Of a stretch of 14,386 nucleotides of DNA, positions 1 through 7,544 are shown piece after piece. Where the stretch lies: assembly GCA_014378085.1 (NCBI GenBank), contig JACMOJ010000482.1, positions 1-14,386 on the forward strand, read 5' to 3'. The notes under the pieces are model-generated. The model ran no database searches. It was given only the letters and a program-made list of their open reading frames with translations, and was not told where the DNA came from. Origin of the DNA: Burkholderiales bacterium (GTDB lineage Bacteria; Pseudomonadota; Gammaproteobacteria; Burkholderiales; Usitatibacteraceae). How positions within the stretch are numbered: the first letter of the stretch is position 1; the number at the start of each line of letters is the position of its first letter. Position numbers and translations under genes: made by a program.

Positions 1-1
1 C

Positions 2-1066
2 TCGAGCAGCACCGCGGCCGCTCCGGCAATCCTGATCAGCGGTACGACGGACGAGGCCAGCACGATTAGGCTGGGCGGTGATGGCGTCGCTTTGACCACT
101 CAAGGAACAAGTTTTGCTTTCCCGGTCACGCTCAAATCAGGCCTCAACATATACGCGCTGAGTGCTACTGACGCTGCGGGGAATATCTCGACGTCAACCT
201 TAAATATTTCCCTGCTCTCCCTGCAAGTCGCGATTACCAGCCCGTCTGCCGGGCAAACCATCAGTGGCCCCAACGCGATTGTCAAAGGAACGGTCAGTGG
301 GGCCGCCAACGTTGGTGTGTCTGTCAACGGCACAACCGCGTCAATCAGCGGCACACAGTTTGTAGCACTTATTCCCGTGGCCACTGGCTTCAATACGATT
401 GTCGCCCAAGCGGTCTCGCCAAGTAATGGCAGTGCCACGGACACGGTCTCCGTGTCCGTGGCTAACACTCCCATGCCTGATTCTTTGCAGGACGTGAGTG
501 TCAATGTTTCCACTTTCAATGGCCTAGCGCCCGCCACGATCAGTGTCTCCGTGCAGGACTACAAGGGTAGGGTGAGCCAGGTACTGATTGACTTCAGGGG
601 AACCGGCGTCTACCAAGTTTCGGCGACTCCCGCTCTGGGCAGCAACACCTACACCTATCAGTACACGACACCAGGTTTGTATACGGCTCGCGTCAAACTC
701 TTGGACAATTCGGGAGGACCGCCGTACACGTACACCTACCCGATCTTGATCCGCGCCGTGTCAGAGCTGGACCAACAGCTGCGAAGCGTCTTGGCCGATA
801 TGAGCTCGGCATTAAGGCGAGGCGACATTGAAACTGCGCTCAAATATTTCACCCCTGCCGCCGCAATTCAATATCAACCCATCCTCGCCGACCCTGGCAC
901 AAACCTATCCAGCCTTGCCGATCAGCTAGGCAATATCGTGGATGGAACGCTATCGGCTGGCTTCGCAGAGTATTTGATTGTGCGGCAGACCGCTTCTGGC
1001 AAGAAGGGCTATCTACTTTATTTCTTGCAGATGCCTGATGGCGCTTGGCGAATTGCGCAAATGTAA
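2..1066 (+). CDS. C-terminal part of a large Ig-like/PKD-like surface protein (5' end outside the window)
   Basis: The reading frame is open from base 2 with no stop upstream, so this is the 3' end of a longer gene; the TTG at 92 is not a convincing start. Visible layout: the end of one bacterial Ig-like repeat (ATDAAGN at about 164-184), a complete second Ig-like repeat (about 225-465, starting VAITSPSAGQTISG), a PKD-like beta domain (about 500-750, with YTYQYTTPGLYTARVKL-type strands), then a helical plus beta C-terminal domain (about 755-1063) beginning LDQQLRSVLADM and ending DGAWRIAQM. That last part resembles the NTF2/SnoaL-like domains that often close repeat-rich secreted proteins of Proteobacteria. 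Probable role: extracellular or cell-surface structural protein; no catalytic motif is visible. It ends with TAA 37 bases before the next start and appears to head a run of exported proteins. Domain classes are recalled from family patterns, not searched. Confidence 0.75.
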   Translation, partial: SSSTAAAPAILISGTTDEASTIRLGGDGVALTTQGTSFAFPVTLKSGLNIYALSATDAAGNISTSTLNISLLSLQVAITSPSAGQTISGPNAIVKGTVSGAANVGVSVNGTTASISGTQFVALIPVATGFNTIVAQAVSPSNGSATDTVSVSVANTPMPDSLQDVSVNVSTFNGLAPATISVSVQDYKGRVSQVLIDFRGTGVYQVSATPALGSNTYTYQYTTPGLYTARVKLLDNSGGPPYTYTYPILIRAVSELDQQLRSVLADMSSALRRGDIETALKYFTPAAAIQYQPILADPGTNLSSLADQLGNIVDGTLSAGFAEYLIVRQTASGKKGYLLYFLQMPDGAWRIAQM

Positions 1067-1103
1067 TCGGACATTTGTTCTTACTGCGGAACGGGATAAG
1101 AAA

Positions 1104-1916
1104 ATGAAACTTGTACTTACCAGATGGGCGACAGCCACGGCGTTTGCGGCAGCGGCGCTGACTGCACTTGCTCAAGAGCCTCCCATTCCCGGTCAAAAGT
1201 CGTTCAAAGAGGTTGAGCTCATCATCGCGAAGAGCATTTACAAGGTGATGCCAACGAAGGGCCCACCGGGAGATTACGTTCTGATGCCCCAGCGTATCTC
1301 GAAGGACGACAAACCGCCTGCGATTCCAAAGTACTTTGTATTTATGAAAGCTGACCTTGGCTCAGAAGCCATAACTTGCGAACAAGGAGAGATCATGCGC
1401 CTCTTCTGGACTGGCAACACTCTGTCGGCGATATCCGTAGGTGTTTGTCACGAGCAACGAAACAAACTTATTGGCATCTTGAACCAGGGGCCGAAGGCAG
1501 TCAGCGCCATCACAGCGCAGCTTCTGGATCCGAAGCAAGGTTTTACTATCGACAAAGCTGGCTTCGTCAAAGCGGGTTTCTACTACAACAAGAGGACGCT
1601 TCCAGATGGGTCGGAACTTCACTACTACCCATTGTTTTACTTGCAGAACGACGGGCTAGTTGTGGAAAGTGTTGTACTGCTGGATAAGCAGGGCGCTTGG
1701 ATTGTGCAGTCGCAGCTTGGGCACTTTTGTGCGAAGGCGAGCGCACAGCTGCACCAACAACGCAACATCTGTACCGACACCGAGACGGTGCTTGGTGAAA
1801 TTGCTCAGGAAGTCAGAGCCAAATTCCCGGTCGGCAAACCTCCAGCGAGTCAAGCCGTACCCGTGCGATCAGCGCCGAGCCCGAGTGGGATAGCAACCAC
1901 AACCGAAAAAAAATAG
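1104..1916 (+). CDS. Secreted protein of unknown function, 270 aa
   Basis: I do not recognise the family. The start is set at the ATG at 1104 because it opens a classical Sec signal peptide (KLVLTR n-region, Ala-rich core, predicted cleavage after residue 23, ALA|QEP); the open frame upstream to 978 overlaps the previous gene and reads as non-coding. The mature protein has four cysteines (residues 92, 115, 209 and 223), which could form two disulfides in the periplasm or outside the cell. The centre is beta-rich and aromatic (GFYYNKR, HYYPLFYLQNDG). The last 30 residues are a Pro/Ser/Ala/Thr-rich, probably disordered tail. It lies 37 bases after the Ig-like gene and 13 before the lipoprotein gene, so it is probably cotranscribed with both. 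It ends with TAG, and a second TAG lies in frame nine bases downstream at 1923. Confidence 0.7.
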   Translation: MKLVLTRWATATAFAAAALTALAQEPPIPGQKSFKEVELIIAKSIYKVMPTKGPPGDYVLMPQRISKDDKPPAIPKYFVFMKADLGSEAITCEQGEIMRLFWTGNTLSAISVGVCHEQRNKLIGILNQGPKAVSAITAQLLDPKQGFTIDKAGFVKAGFYYNKRTLPDGSELHYYPLFYLQNDGLVVESVVLLDKQGAWIVQSQLGHFCAKASAQLHQQRNICTDTETVLGEIAQEVRAKFPVGKPPASQAVPVRSAPSPSGIATTTEKK

Positions 1917-1929
1917 CGAGGATAGAACG

Positions 1930-2532
1930 ATGACTCGATTTATTAGTAGGGCTTTTCTTGCTGCGGCCATCCTCACAGTGGCGTCTTGCGCGACGATGAG
2001 TTCCTCCCTTGAAGGCATTGTCGTGGATAGCACGACTGGCAAACCCATCGCAGACGCGTTCGTGATTATCAAATGGAGCTACTCTGGCGGCGATATGGTT
2101 GGCTCTCGTTCCACCTGTCCTCACATGGAAGTTGTGCGGACGAACGCCGAGGGGCGCTATAAGTTTCCGAGCCAGCCCTATAGCCACGGCGGGCGCATGT
2201 CACTAAATCTGTACCCCTATGTTCCGAAATACGAACAGGATTACAGCGTGCTGGCTGAAGAAAATCGTCGCATTGCGATTAAGCTATTTGTGGGGACTGT
2301 GGACCAGAGGATAGACAGCTTTATATCCTACAGCTCCTTAATAGGCTGTGGCCCGGATGAAACTAAGTATGAGACGCTTGCGCCATTGTTCACGGCACTT
2401 GACAAGGAGGTAACGTCCTTGACATCGACAGCACGCGGCCCAAATTCTCGGCTGACTTTTTTGCAAGTGTTGAAGCGAACTCAGGAACTTTATCTAAAAC
2501 GAAAAGCGGAAGGACGGGGTGAAAAACAATGA
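1930..2532 (+). CDS. Lipoprotein with carboxypeptidase regulatory-like domain, 200 aa
   Basis: The N-terminus is a lipoprotein signal peptide: TR..SR n-region, hydrophobic core, lipobox VASC with the acylated cysteine at residue 20. From about residue 27 the text EGIVVDSTTGKPIADAFVII is the hallmark first strand of the carboxypeptidase D regulatory-like (transthyretin-fold) domain, continuing to NAEGRYKFPSQP at about residues 74-85, a fold used as a structural or binding module in envelope proteins. The rest is mixed, with a Lys/Arg-rich helical C-terminus. The start has a GAGG motif at 1918-1921 upstream. The stop overlaps the next ATG as ATGA at 2529-2532, a strong sign of translational coupling to the phospholipase-like gene, so the two products may act together at the cell surface. 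The ligand or exact role cannot be read from sequence. Confidence 0.75.
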   Translation: MTRFISRAFLAAAILTVASCATMSSSLEGIVVDSTTGKPIADAFVIIKWSYSGGDMVGSRSTCPHMEVVRTNAEGRYKFPSQPYSHGGRMSLNLYPYVPKYEQDYSVLAEENRRIAIKLFVGTVDQRIDSFISYSSLIGCGPDETKYETLAPLFTALDKEVTSLTSTARGPNSRLTFLQVLKRTQELYLKRKAEGRGEKQ

Positions 2533-5393
2533 AGCGCGTTGCCTCCACTTCCTTGCTATTTGCCTGCTTGACTTCCACACAATTAATCGCTTACGAATTG
2601 AATACTCATTCAGCGATTACGGCATCCGCTTTTGATCGCGCGTCACTCTTCAAGAATCCGCAGATTGCAATCGGGCTTGGAATTTCCACTGCGAACGCAG
2701 ATACCTTGGGGCCTGTTCTCTTCACTAGAACAAACTCGCTTGATTCCCGAAGATCCGCAGCGGACTTCGAACAAAAACTCATTGGTTTTCTGGGTGTCGA
2801 GGAGCGGTCGATCAAAGGCTGGTTAATGCGTGGCGCCATCCGCGAGGATGATCTGACGCCAGGAGGCTGCATTTTTGATGTAGTGCTTTCACGCTTTCAC
2901 GGGCGCCAGCCCGGTGATTGCAATCCCCCAGAGTCAAACATAAACCGCGTACTGAACCATTTTTATGATCCGATAAATAAAAGTGCGCTGGCCTTTGGAC
3001 TCTATGGCGAAAAAGCCCCAAATTGGGCTACTGGCTCGACCGATGCGTTCAACTCGCCTAACAACCCCAGCACCTCCGAAAACCGCTTCACGTTGATGGA
3101 TGCGCGCCGGGCAATGTATTACGCGCTTTCGGGGCAACAGCCAGGCGGCATCCCTGCAGATGAAAGCGCGCGCAAGGCATGGTGGGCAACGACTTTTTAT
3201 GCGCTTGGAAGCGCTCTCCACTTAGTCCAAGATATGGCGCAGCCGCAGCACACCCGCAACGAGGCACACACGGGAAGCGTTTACGAGGGATACATCAACG
3301 CGCGCGCACTCGGCGAAAAAACATACTCCATAAGAACCTCGACCGCCACATCGCTAGCGCCGCTCAATTACGGACCTAGTACGTCGGTAGTTCAATTCGA
3401 TAAATATTCGGATTTTTTTAGTAAACCCGGCGGCGTCGGGAACGACATCGGCTTGGCGGACTACAGCAACAAGTATTTTTTGACCGAGGGAACCAATCTC
3501 GGCAATTTGGCCGGGGCCTTTTATTCAATGCCGCCACGCAACCGCTCCGCCTACGGAATCTCCGACAAATCTCTTGGTGAATCCTATTCAAGCGACTCAA
3601 TGCTGCGATTGTTGACCAGCCCTTCGCTAGAAACAAATGTTCAGGAGGCAGGTCAAGCGCGGCGGATGTACATTTCGACGGAGAGCATCGCGACAGATTT
3701 TTCCGGTCGAGGCCCTGAGTACTCGATGACCCGCTTCAATTACGACGACCAAGCTGAACTTTTGCTGCCCAAAGCTGCTGCTTACTCGGCTGGAATGATC
3801 GACTACTTCTTCCGCGGCAAGATTGACTGCGTACCTGACTCAACACAATCCACGCAAGTTAACGCCTGCCTTATTAAGAATCTCGGCACCGAGCCGCTGT
3901 CGGGCATATTTGAATTTTTCTACGACGACGTAGATGGACTAAGAAGACCTGTGCCCAACAGCAAGGTTCCTGTAACAAATCTAGAGCCGTCGGCCGACGC
4001 GTCGGCTGGAAAACCGACATCGTTCGACGAGCCGACCAATCCGGCACCAAAAAGGGTAGGCACCTATATCTTGGTATTTAAGGGCACGATGGGGAACGAG
4101 GCGCCAGGTGGCGCCACGGGTGGCGACGCGTCAGGGCCCACGAACATCGGTGCAGTGACCGGAAAGATAGTAACGTTGCGCAACAGCAATGCCCTCTACC
4201 TTGTGGGATTAGATGCTAGTTCACAGCGTGTCTACATGCGGGTCGACCGCGCTGGCACTAAGGTGCTCAGCACCAGCGAGTTCCATCCGCTTCGTCCTTT
4301 ATCAATCAGCTTTTTTAATGGGCGGCCGAAGTCGTACCTCAATAAACAAATCGAATTCTTCAACGACGGTACTGCTTATCGCACACGCGCCCTTACCGTT
4401 GGTGGCACACCGCTTGTAAACGGTACGACAACGCCCAGGCTGACCGGATACGTTTTTAACGATGACGCTTTCGATCCCAAACCTGGCGTCGATTACGCAT
4501 CATGCAGCCAACTTTGCTGGCAAGCCGATGCAACACTGGCGAGCGGCCAGTATCGTTATAAGTTTTCGTTGAATGTTTTTTCGTCGGGTCTTAACGTCTT
4601 CGACGGCAGGCTTGCAGAGATTAGTTATGACCGTGGAACGGTGGTTAACGGTGTGAGCTTCGTCTTGGATTCAGGTTCAGTCCAACTGCCTCCCCTGCCT
4701 AGCGGACTAACCGGACTATCGTACCTAGGCGCATCCAAAGGCGAACTTCTCGTTTCGCCCGATGGGCGCTCGGTTGTCGGCTTCAAGGGTACGACACCTG
4801 ATCGGCAGCAGAAGCACTATGAACTGCGACTGACAATCGGAGAAGCCGTAGCCGCTCAATGGGTGCAAACGGTGACTGATCCCTATGCCCAAAGCTCTAG
4901 TGGGAGCGGGACGGTAACGCCTGCTGGAACCTTTACTAAAACTGCGTCGCGAGTGTGCGAGGGGCTTGAGTCAACAGTGACAGGCAGTCTGCCGCTCTTT
5001 CGCACATTTGAAATGCGCGAAGCTTCTGAATCCCAAGCTAGCACTCAGTTCTTCGATTATCAGCGCGGTAATTTGCTCAGCTTTCGATCCGAAACGCTGA
5101 GCAAGGCTGTTGGACAAGCTGATTATCTAGCAGTAAATGGGACGCTTGCGGTGGGCTACTGTCGCGATGTGGAATGGATCCTCGATAAGATCAGCGGTTA
5201 TTCGCTTCACTTCAGTGAATACACCAACAAAAGTTTTCTGTTAAGCGGGCAATCAGCTAGCGATGCGGCGAGCGTTTTCTCACGTACCGGCGACTACGCT
5301 CCTCCATTTCCTGAATATGGCCGCCCGCGCGGCGATAATTTTATCGTCGACTACGAATACTTCGGCCCACCCGGTGGCTGGAGCATGCCATAG
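2529..5393 (+). CDS. Secreted zinc-dependent phospholipase C/P1-nuclease-like protein, 954 aa up to an in-frame TAG
   Basis: Residues 1 to about 22 look like a Sec signal peptide. The next about 250 residues carry a zinc-dependent phospholipase C/P1 nuclease signature: H27 (ELNTHSAIT), acidic D107/D108 (AIREDD), H144 (NHFYDP), and the diagnostic HLVQDMAQPQH with H231, D235 and H241, spaced H-x3-D-x5-H as in Bacillus cereus PLC, followed by H247 and E253. These would bind a trinuclear zinc site for phosphodiester hydrolysis; whether the substrate is phospholipid or nucleic acid is unknown. About 650 beta-rich residues follow without a motif I recognise, including a Pro/Gly-rich linker around residues 485-540, possibly for attachment or substrate binding. 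The gene is translationally coupled to the lipoprotein gene. The TAG at 5391 seems premature because the same frame stays open and protein-like to 5705 (separate entry). Confidence 0.75.
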   Translation: MKRVASTSLLFACLTSTQLIAYELNTHSAITASAFDRASLFKNPQIAIGLGISTANADTLGPVLFTRTNSLDSRRSAADFEQKLIGFLGVEERSIKGWLMRGAIREDDLTPGGCIFDVVLSRFHGRQPGDCNPPESNINRVLNHFYDPINKSALAFGLYGEKAPNWATGSTDAFNSPNNPSTSENRFTLMDARRAMYYALSGQQPGGIPADESARKAWWATTFYALGSALHLVQDMAQPQHTRNEAHTGSVYEGYINARALGEKTYSIRTSTATSLAPLNYGPSTSVVQFDKYSDFFSKPGGVGNDIGLADYSNKYFLTEGTNLGNLAGAFYSMPPRNRSAYGISDKSLGESYSSDSMLRLLTSPSLETNVQEAGQARRMYISTESIATDFSGRGPEYSMTRFNYDDQAELLLPKAAAYSAGMIDYFFRGKIDCVPDSTQSTQVNACLIKNLGTEPLSGIFEFFYDDVDGLRRPVPNSKVPVTNLEPSADASAGKPTSFDEPTNPAPKRVGTYILVFKGTMGNEAPGGATGGDASGPTNIGAVTGKIVTLRNSNALYLVGLDASSQRVYMRVDRAGTKVLSTSEFHPLRPLSISFFNGRPKSYLNKQIEFFNDGTAYRTRALTVGGTPLVNGTTTPRLTGYVFNDDAFDPKPGVDYASCSQLCWQADATLASGQYRYKFSLNVFSSGLNVFDGRLAEISYDRGTVVNGVSFVLDSGSVQLPPLPSGLTGLSYLGASKGELLVSPDGRSVVGFKGTTPDRQQKHYELRLTIGEAVAAQWVQTVTDPYAQSSSGSGTVTPAGTFTKTASRVCEGLESTVTGSLPLFRTFEMREASESQASTQFFDYQRGNLLSFRSETLSKAVGQADYLAVNGTLAVGYCRDVEWILDKISGYSLHFSEYTNKSFLLSGQSASDAASVFSRTGDYAPPFPEYGRPRGDNFIVDYEYFGPPGGWSMP

Positions 5394-5705
5394 CAACCCT
5401 ACGGTCCGCCTGAGGTTCTGCCTGCGGGCAAAGTAGTCTTGCGCCCGCTTACATCCAAGCTAGGTGACGCAATCTTAGCTGAGACACAAGGGGGCATTAG
5501 TTCGATAACTGTGCGCGGCCAAGTGCTCGGACCTGCTGCAGTGACTCCACTTAGCTCTTTTGTTGCAGAAGCATCACCGCTGGGCGAACTATTTTTTGCT
5601 ACGAAGGACTTTCGTGTCCTGATACATGATCCACTACCCAACGGTATCAAGCCGTTTGTAAAGCCTGTGAACGTTATTTCCTTGCTGGGTGCCGTATGGA
5701 TGTAG
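5394..5705 (+). pseudogene. In-frame 3' continuation of the phospholipase-like gene beyond the TAG at 5391
   Basis: The 103 codons after the TAG stay open in exactly the frame of the upstream gene and end at TAG 5703-5705. The join reads smoothly (FGPPGGWSMP, stop, QPYGPPEVLPAG) and the remainder looks like real protein (VVLRPLTSKLGDA, SSITVRGQVLG, GELFFATKDFRVLIHD). No ATG or ribosome binding site marks an independent start: the only early candidate, the TTG at 5439, has no Shine-Dalgarno sequence. The simplest reading is that the intact gene spans 2529-5705 (1058 codons before the stop) and carries a nonsense change, for example CAG or CAA to TAG. A genuine ancestral stop followed by chance open sequence is less likely, but not excluded. 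Confidence 0.5.
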
Positions 5706-5841
5706 CGCTTTCAGTTAGCTTTCTTGAGATGCGATGCTGATCGCCCCTCCAGTGTGTGCCATCAGATTTCACTACGTCATTTTATAAACAAAATGTATCG
5801 GCAATACTGACTTTCTTCTAGGGGCAGAAGGAATCAAAGGT
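5706..5841. other. Intergenic stretch between the exported-protein run and the antitoxin remnant
   Basis: This stretch has no ORF with protein-like text, no clear terminator hairpin with a T-tract and no recognisable repeat. It is relatively AT-rich around 5770-5800. Together with the remnant that follows, about 480 bases (5706-6190) hold no intact gene. Confidence 0.5.
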
Positions 5842-6117
5842 CTATCGGCTAGCGCTATTTCGGCCGATTGTTGCAACCGTCGTGGCGACACATGAAGCAA
5901 CCCGTAGGGCCAGTCGCTTTCCCCATGCCTTAACGTACTTGCGTACCGTAAAAACCGAAAGTGAATGTTTTCCGATCGAGGGCGACGGTTTAAGCCCTGC
6001 CACAGCTGGTGCCTGTGTTCCAATTCTTTCGGCAACCTGCGCCTGCGTAAGCCCAGCATCTCCACAAAAGACAAACCATGGCGGAACTTCAGAGCCGTTT
6101 GTACTGCGCACTGACAA
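5842..6117 (-). pseudogene. Remnant of a HigA/XRE-type helix-turn-helix antitoxin
   Basis: Read on the minus strand, about 6058 down to 5900 encodes AGLTQAQVAERIGTQAPAV, then GKHSLSVFTVRKYVKAWGKR and LALRV. This is colinear with the HTH and following helices of HigA-like XRE antitoxins (typical AGLTQxxVAxRMGTxxxAVARLE..GKHSPSxxTLRKYAxAxGxxL). The recognition-helix region is altered (AGLKPSPSI where ARLExxxxx is usual). The N-terminal part is not recognisable: residues before DAGLTQ do not resemble the family, the only start is a TTG at 6117 without a ribosome binding site, and no HigB-like toxin gene flanks it. A decayed or truncated antitoxin is therefore more likely than a working gene, although a short functional HTH protein is possible. 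Confidence 0.5.
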
Positions 6118-6189
6118 ACGGATTACGTGCTGTCGTGAGATTCTATTAATTGTTCATAGTCTAATGCTTCCGCGTTTTGCCCGAGCAGC

Positions 6190-6218
6190 AAAAAGCCCGA
6201 CGTTGTCGGGCTTTTTTT
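6190..6218 (-). terminator. Intrinsic terminator after the basic periplasmic protein gene (bidirectional shape)
   Basis: A perfect 7-bp GC stem, GCCCGAC/GTCGGGC (6195-6201 with 6205-6211), encloses a 3-nt loop and is flanked by A5 on the left and T7 on the right. It lies about 40 bases beyond the stop of the minus-strand gene at 6259. The A- and T-tracts make it usable in both directions. Confidence 0.85.
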
Positions 6219-6258
6219 CGTTCGCCGTACTCAACAGCACGCTGACGGGCAAATTTAC

Positions 6259-6741
6259 CTACTTATCTTTGCCCTTGCCGTGGCCTTTGCCATTCCCATT
6301 GCCACGATCGTCGTCGCCGTCCCGACCTTGTCCGCGGTTGTCATCGTCACGTCCTTTATCCTTGTTTTTGTTCTTGTTCTTGCCATTCCCGTGTTGCTTA
6401 GAATATTCGGGCACGTAGACATTGGAGTACCAATTGTTTTCGACAAAATACACCGATTGGCCGCATGCGTTGTAATGGCGGCAGTGTTTGCCCCAGTCCT
6501 TCGCGTGGCCCGGTGGCACAACCAAATAAATCGGCTGCTGGCGCACGGCCATGGGTGGCGCTTGGATGATGACTGGACGCTCATATATTAAGCGTGGTTG
6601 CGGCACATTACCTAAATCGATTTGGCCGTAAAAACCCGGGTCACCGAGGCGAATAGATACGCCAATGTCGGCTGCCATCGCCGACGAGGCGAATGCGGTG
6701 ATTGCAATTAAACCTGCTGCAGAACTCGCGTAGCGTTTCAT
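6259..6741 (-). CDS. Small periplasmic protein with basic, Asn/Asp/Gly/Lys-rich C-terminus, 160 aa
   Basis: It starts with a clear Sec signal peptide (KRYASS n-region, cleavage after residue 23, AMA|ADIG). The folded part, about residues 25-116, has a characteristic pattern: SIRLGDPGFYGQIDLG, PQPRLIYERPVII, IYLVVPPGHAKDWGKHC, and the cysteine pair C87/C93 (HCRHYNAC) that could form a disulfide. I associate this pattern with a family of uncharacterised periplasmic proteins in Betaproteobacteria. Residues 117-160 are low complexity (KNKNKNKDK, RDDDNRGQ, GNGKGHGKGK), highly charged and surely disordered, perhaps binding anionic envelope polymers; that role is inference. A GGGGG run just upstream on the coding strand serves as ribosome binding site. 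The gene is monocistronic and followed by its own terminator at 6190-6218. Confidence 0.85.
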   Translation of the reverse strand: MKRYASSAAGLIAITAFASSAMAADIGVSIRLGDPGFYGQIDLGNVPQPRLIYERPVIIQAPPMAVRQQPIYLVVPPGHAKDWGKHCRHYNACGQSVYFVENNWYSNVYVPEYSKQHGNGKNKNKNKDKGRDDDNRGQGRDGDDDRGNGNGKGHGKGKDK

Positions 6742-6875
6742 TTTTTACCCCCGTTGGTTGTACTGGTGTATCCATAACGCGTCAGCGGAAGCACGAGTTG
6801 ACCGTGCACGACTCGCACGAATGCTCCCCCGTTGACGGCACATAGTCTCGCTGACTTTGCCAGCTAACTCAGTGC

Positions 6876-6900
6876 GGTCGACCACAGTTGGTCGACCACA
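6876..6900. repeat. Tandem 11-bp repeat GGTCGACCACA with palindromic core
   Basis: Two exact copies of GGTCGACCACA (6876-6886 and 6890-6900) sit 14 bases apart. Each contains the palindrome GGTCGACC, extended to TGGTCGACCA in the second. They lie in the non-coding stretch upstream (minus-strand sense) of the gene starting at 6741. They could be a paired operator for a dimeric regulator, or a chance duplication; the sequence alone does not decide. Confidence 0.4.
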
Positions 6901-7014
6901 ATCGGCAGACGTGGCGCCGCTTTCAACACTCAACGGTGACGCTAGCGGGGGTATGTTGCTCTCACCATGCGAGTCAACTGCGCGAGAGGCGTGGTGTTGC
7001 TTTCAACGTGCAAG

Positions 7015-7043
7015 AAAAAAGCCCGACGATGTCGGGCTTTTTT
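7015..7043 (-). terminator. Intrinsic terminator after the BON-domain lipoprotein gene
   Basis: The same stem as the terminator at 6190 (GCCCGAC/GTCGGGC, 7021-7027 with 7031-7037, loop GAT) is flanked by A6 and T6. It begins 7 bases beyond the stop of the minus-strand gene ending at 7050. Confidence 0.85.
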
Positions 7044-7049
7044 AGCGTC

Positions 7050-7361
7050 TTATGCTTTTACGTCGACTTCTGGGATCACCGCGCGAACGCCGGGAACTTC
7101 CTGCGCCGTCTTGGCAGCGTCGGCCAATTCGCGGCCGGTTGCGACGTTACCTTTCAATGTGATTTCGCCATTGCTGGCAGCGACGGTCAAGCCGCGGATG
7201 CCTTTCATACCAAGCTCCCAGCGAACAGCATCAGCTAACTGGCCATCGGCCGTCAACACGCGTCCGTCTGCGACCACCGGGTTCGGTGTAACTTTCATGT
7301 CTGCACAAGCAGACAACATGGTTGCTGCAATGAGCGCAGCGGCAATCGATAATTTCTGCAT
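7050..7361 (-). CDS. BON-domain lipoprotein, 103 aa
   Basis: The N-terminus is a lipoprotein signal peptide with lipobox LSAC and the acylated cysteine at residue 19. Residues from about 38 to the end form one BON domain: helix LADAVRWEL, strand GLTVAASNGEITLKGNV with the conserved glycines, helix GRELADAAKTAQEVPGV, final strand RAVIPEVDV. BON domains bind phospholipid or envelope surfaces, and such lipoproteins (compare OsmY and DolP, which have two BON domains) usually contribute to envelope integrity or the hyperosmotic response. Here a single domain fills almost the whole mature protein. An AGGAC ribosome binding site lies about 10 bases before the ATG. The gene has its own terminator and 248 bases of upstream non-coding sequence, so it is probably transcribed alone. 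Confidence 0.88.
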   Translation of the reverse strand: MQKLSIAAALIAATMLSACADMKVTPNPVVADGRVLTADGQLADAVRWELGMKGIRGLTVAASNGEITLKGNVATGRELADAAKTAQEVPGVRAVIPEVDVKA

Positions 7362-7544
7362 ATTCGTAGTGTCCTGTTAATCAACCCAAGGAGAGGAAGT
7401 CAGCCAAAGGCGGCTGGTTCGGATTGCACAGTATGTGACGGTGATGTTTCAGTAATTTGACAGCCTTGCCGTGAAGTGCGGTTGACGCATAAAAAATGCG
7501 CGGTCTCCACAACACGCAAGAACAACGCGTCGCAAAGACTAGGT

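Noticed and set aside
978..1103. Upstream extension of the 270-aa secreted protein
   Set aside because: It overlaps the previous gene in another frame and would bury the clear signal peptide that starts at 1104.
5439..5705. Independent small gene starting at TTG 5439
   Set aside because: It has no ribosome binding site and lies in the same frame as the upstream large gene, so a continuation of that gene is simpler.
5882..6418. Plus-strand ORF of 178 codons with a Pro/Leu/Phe-rich end
   Set aside because: It crosses an intrinsic terminator, and its low-complexity end is the antisense of the Lys/Asn/Asp-rich tail of the periplasmic protein.
6808..6972. Imperfect inverted similarity (GACTCGCA and CCCCCG segments) around the 6840-6970 region
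   Set aside because: The matches are short and interrupted by unequal spacers, so chance is a sufficient explanation.
6857..7380. Several plus-strand ORFs across the BON-lipoprotein region
   Set aside because: They are antisense to a clear BON-domain gene and cross its terminator, and their translations lack domain-like text.
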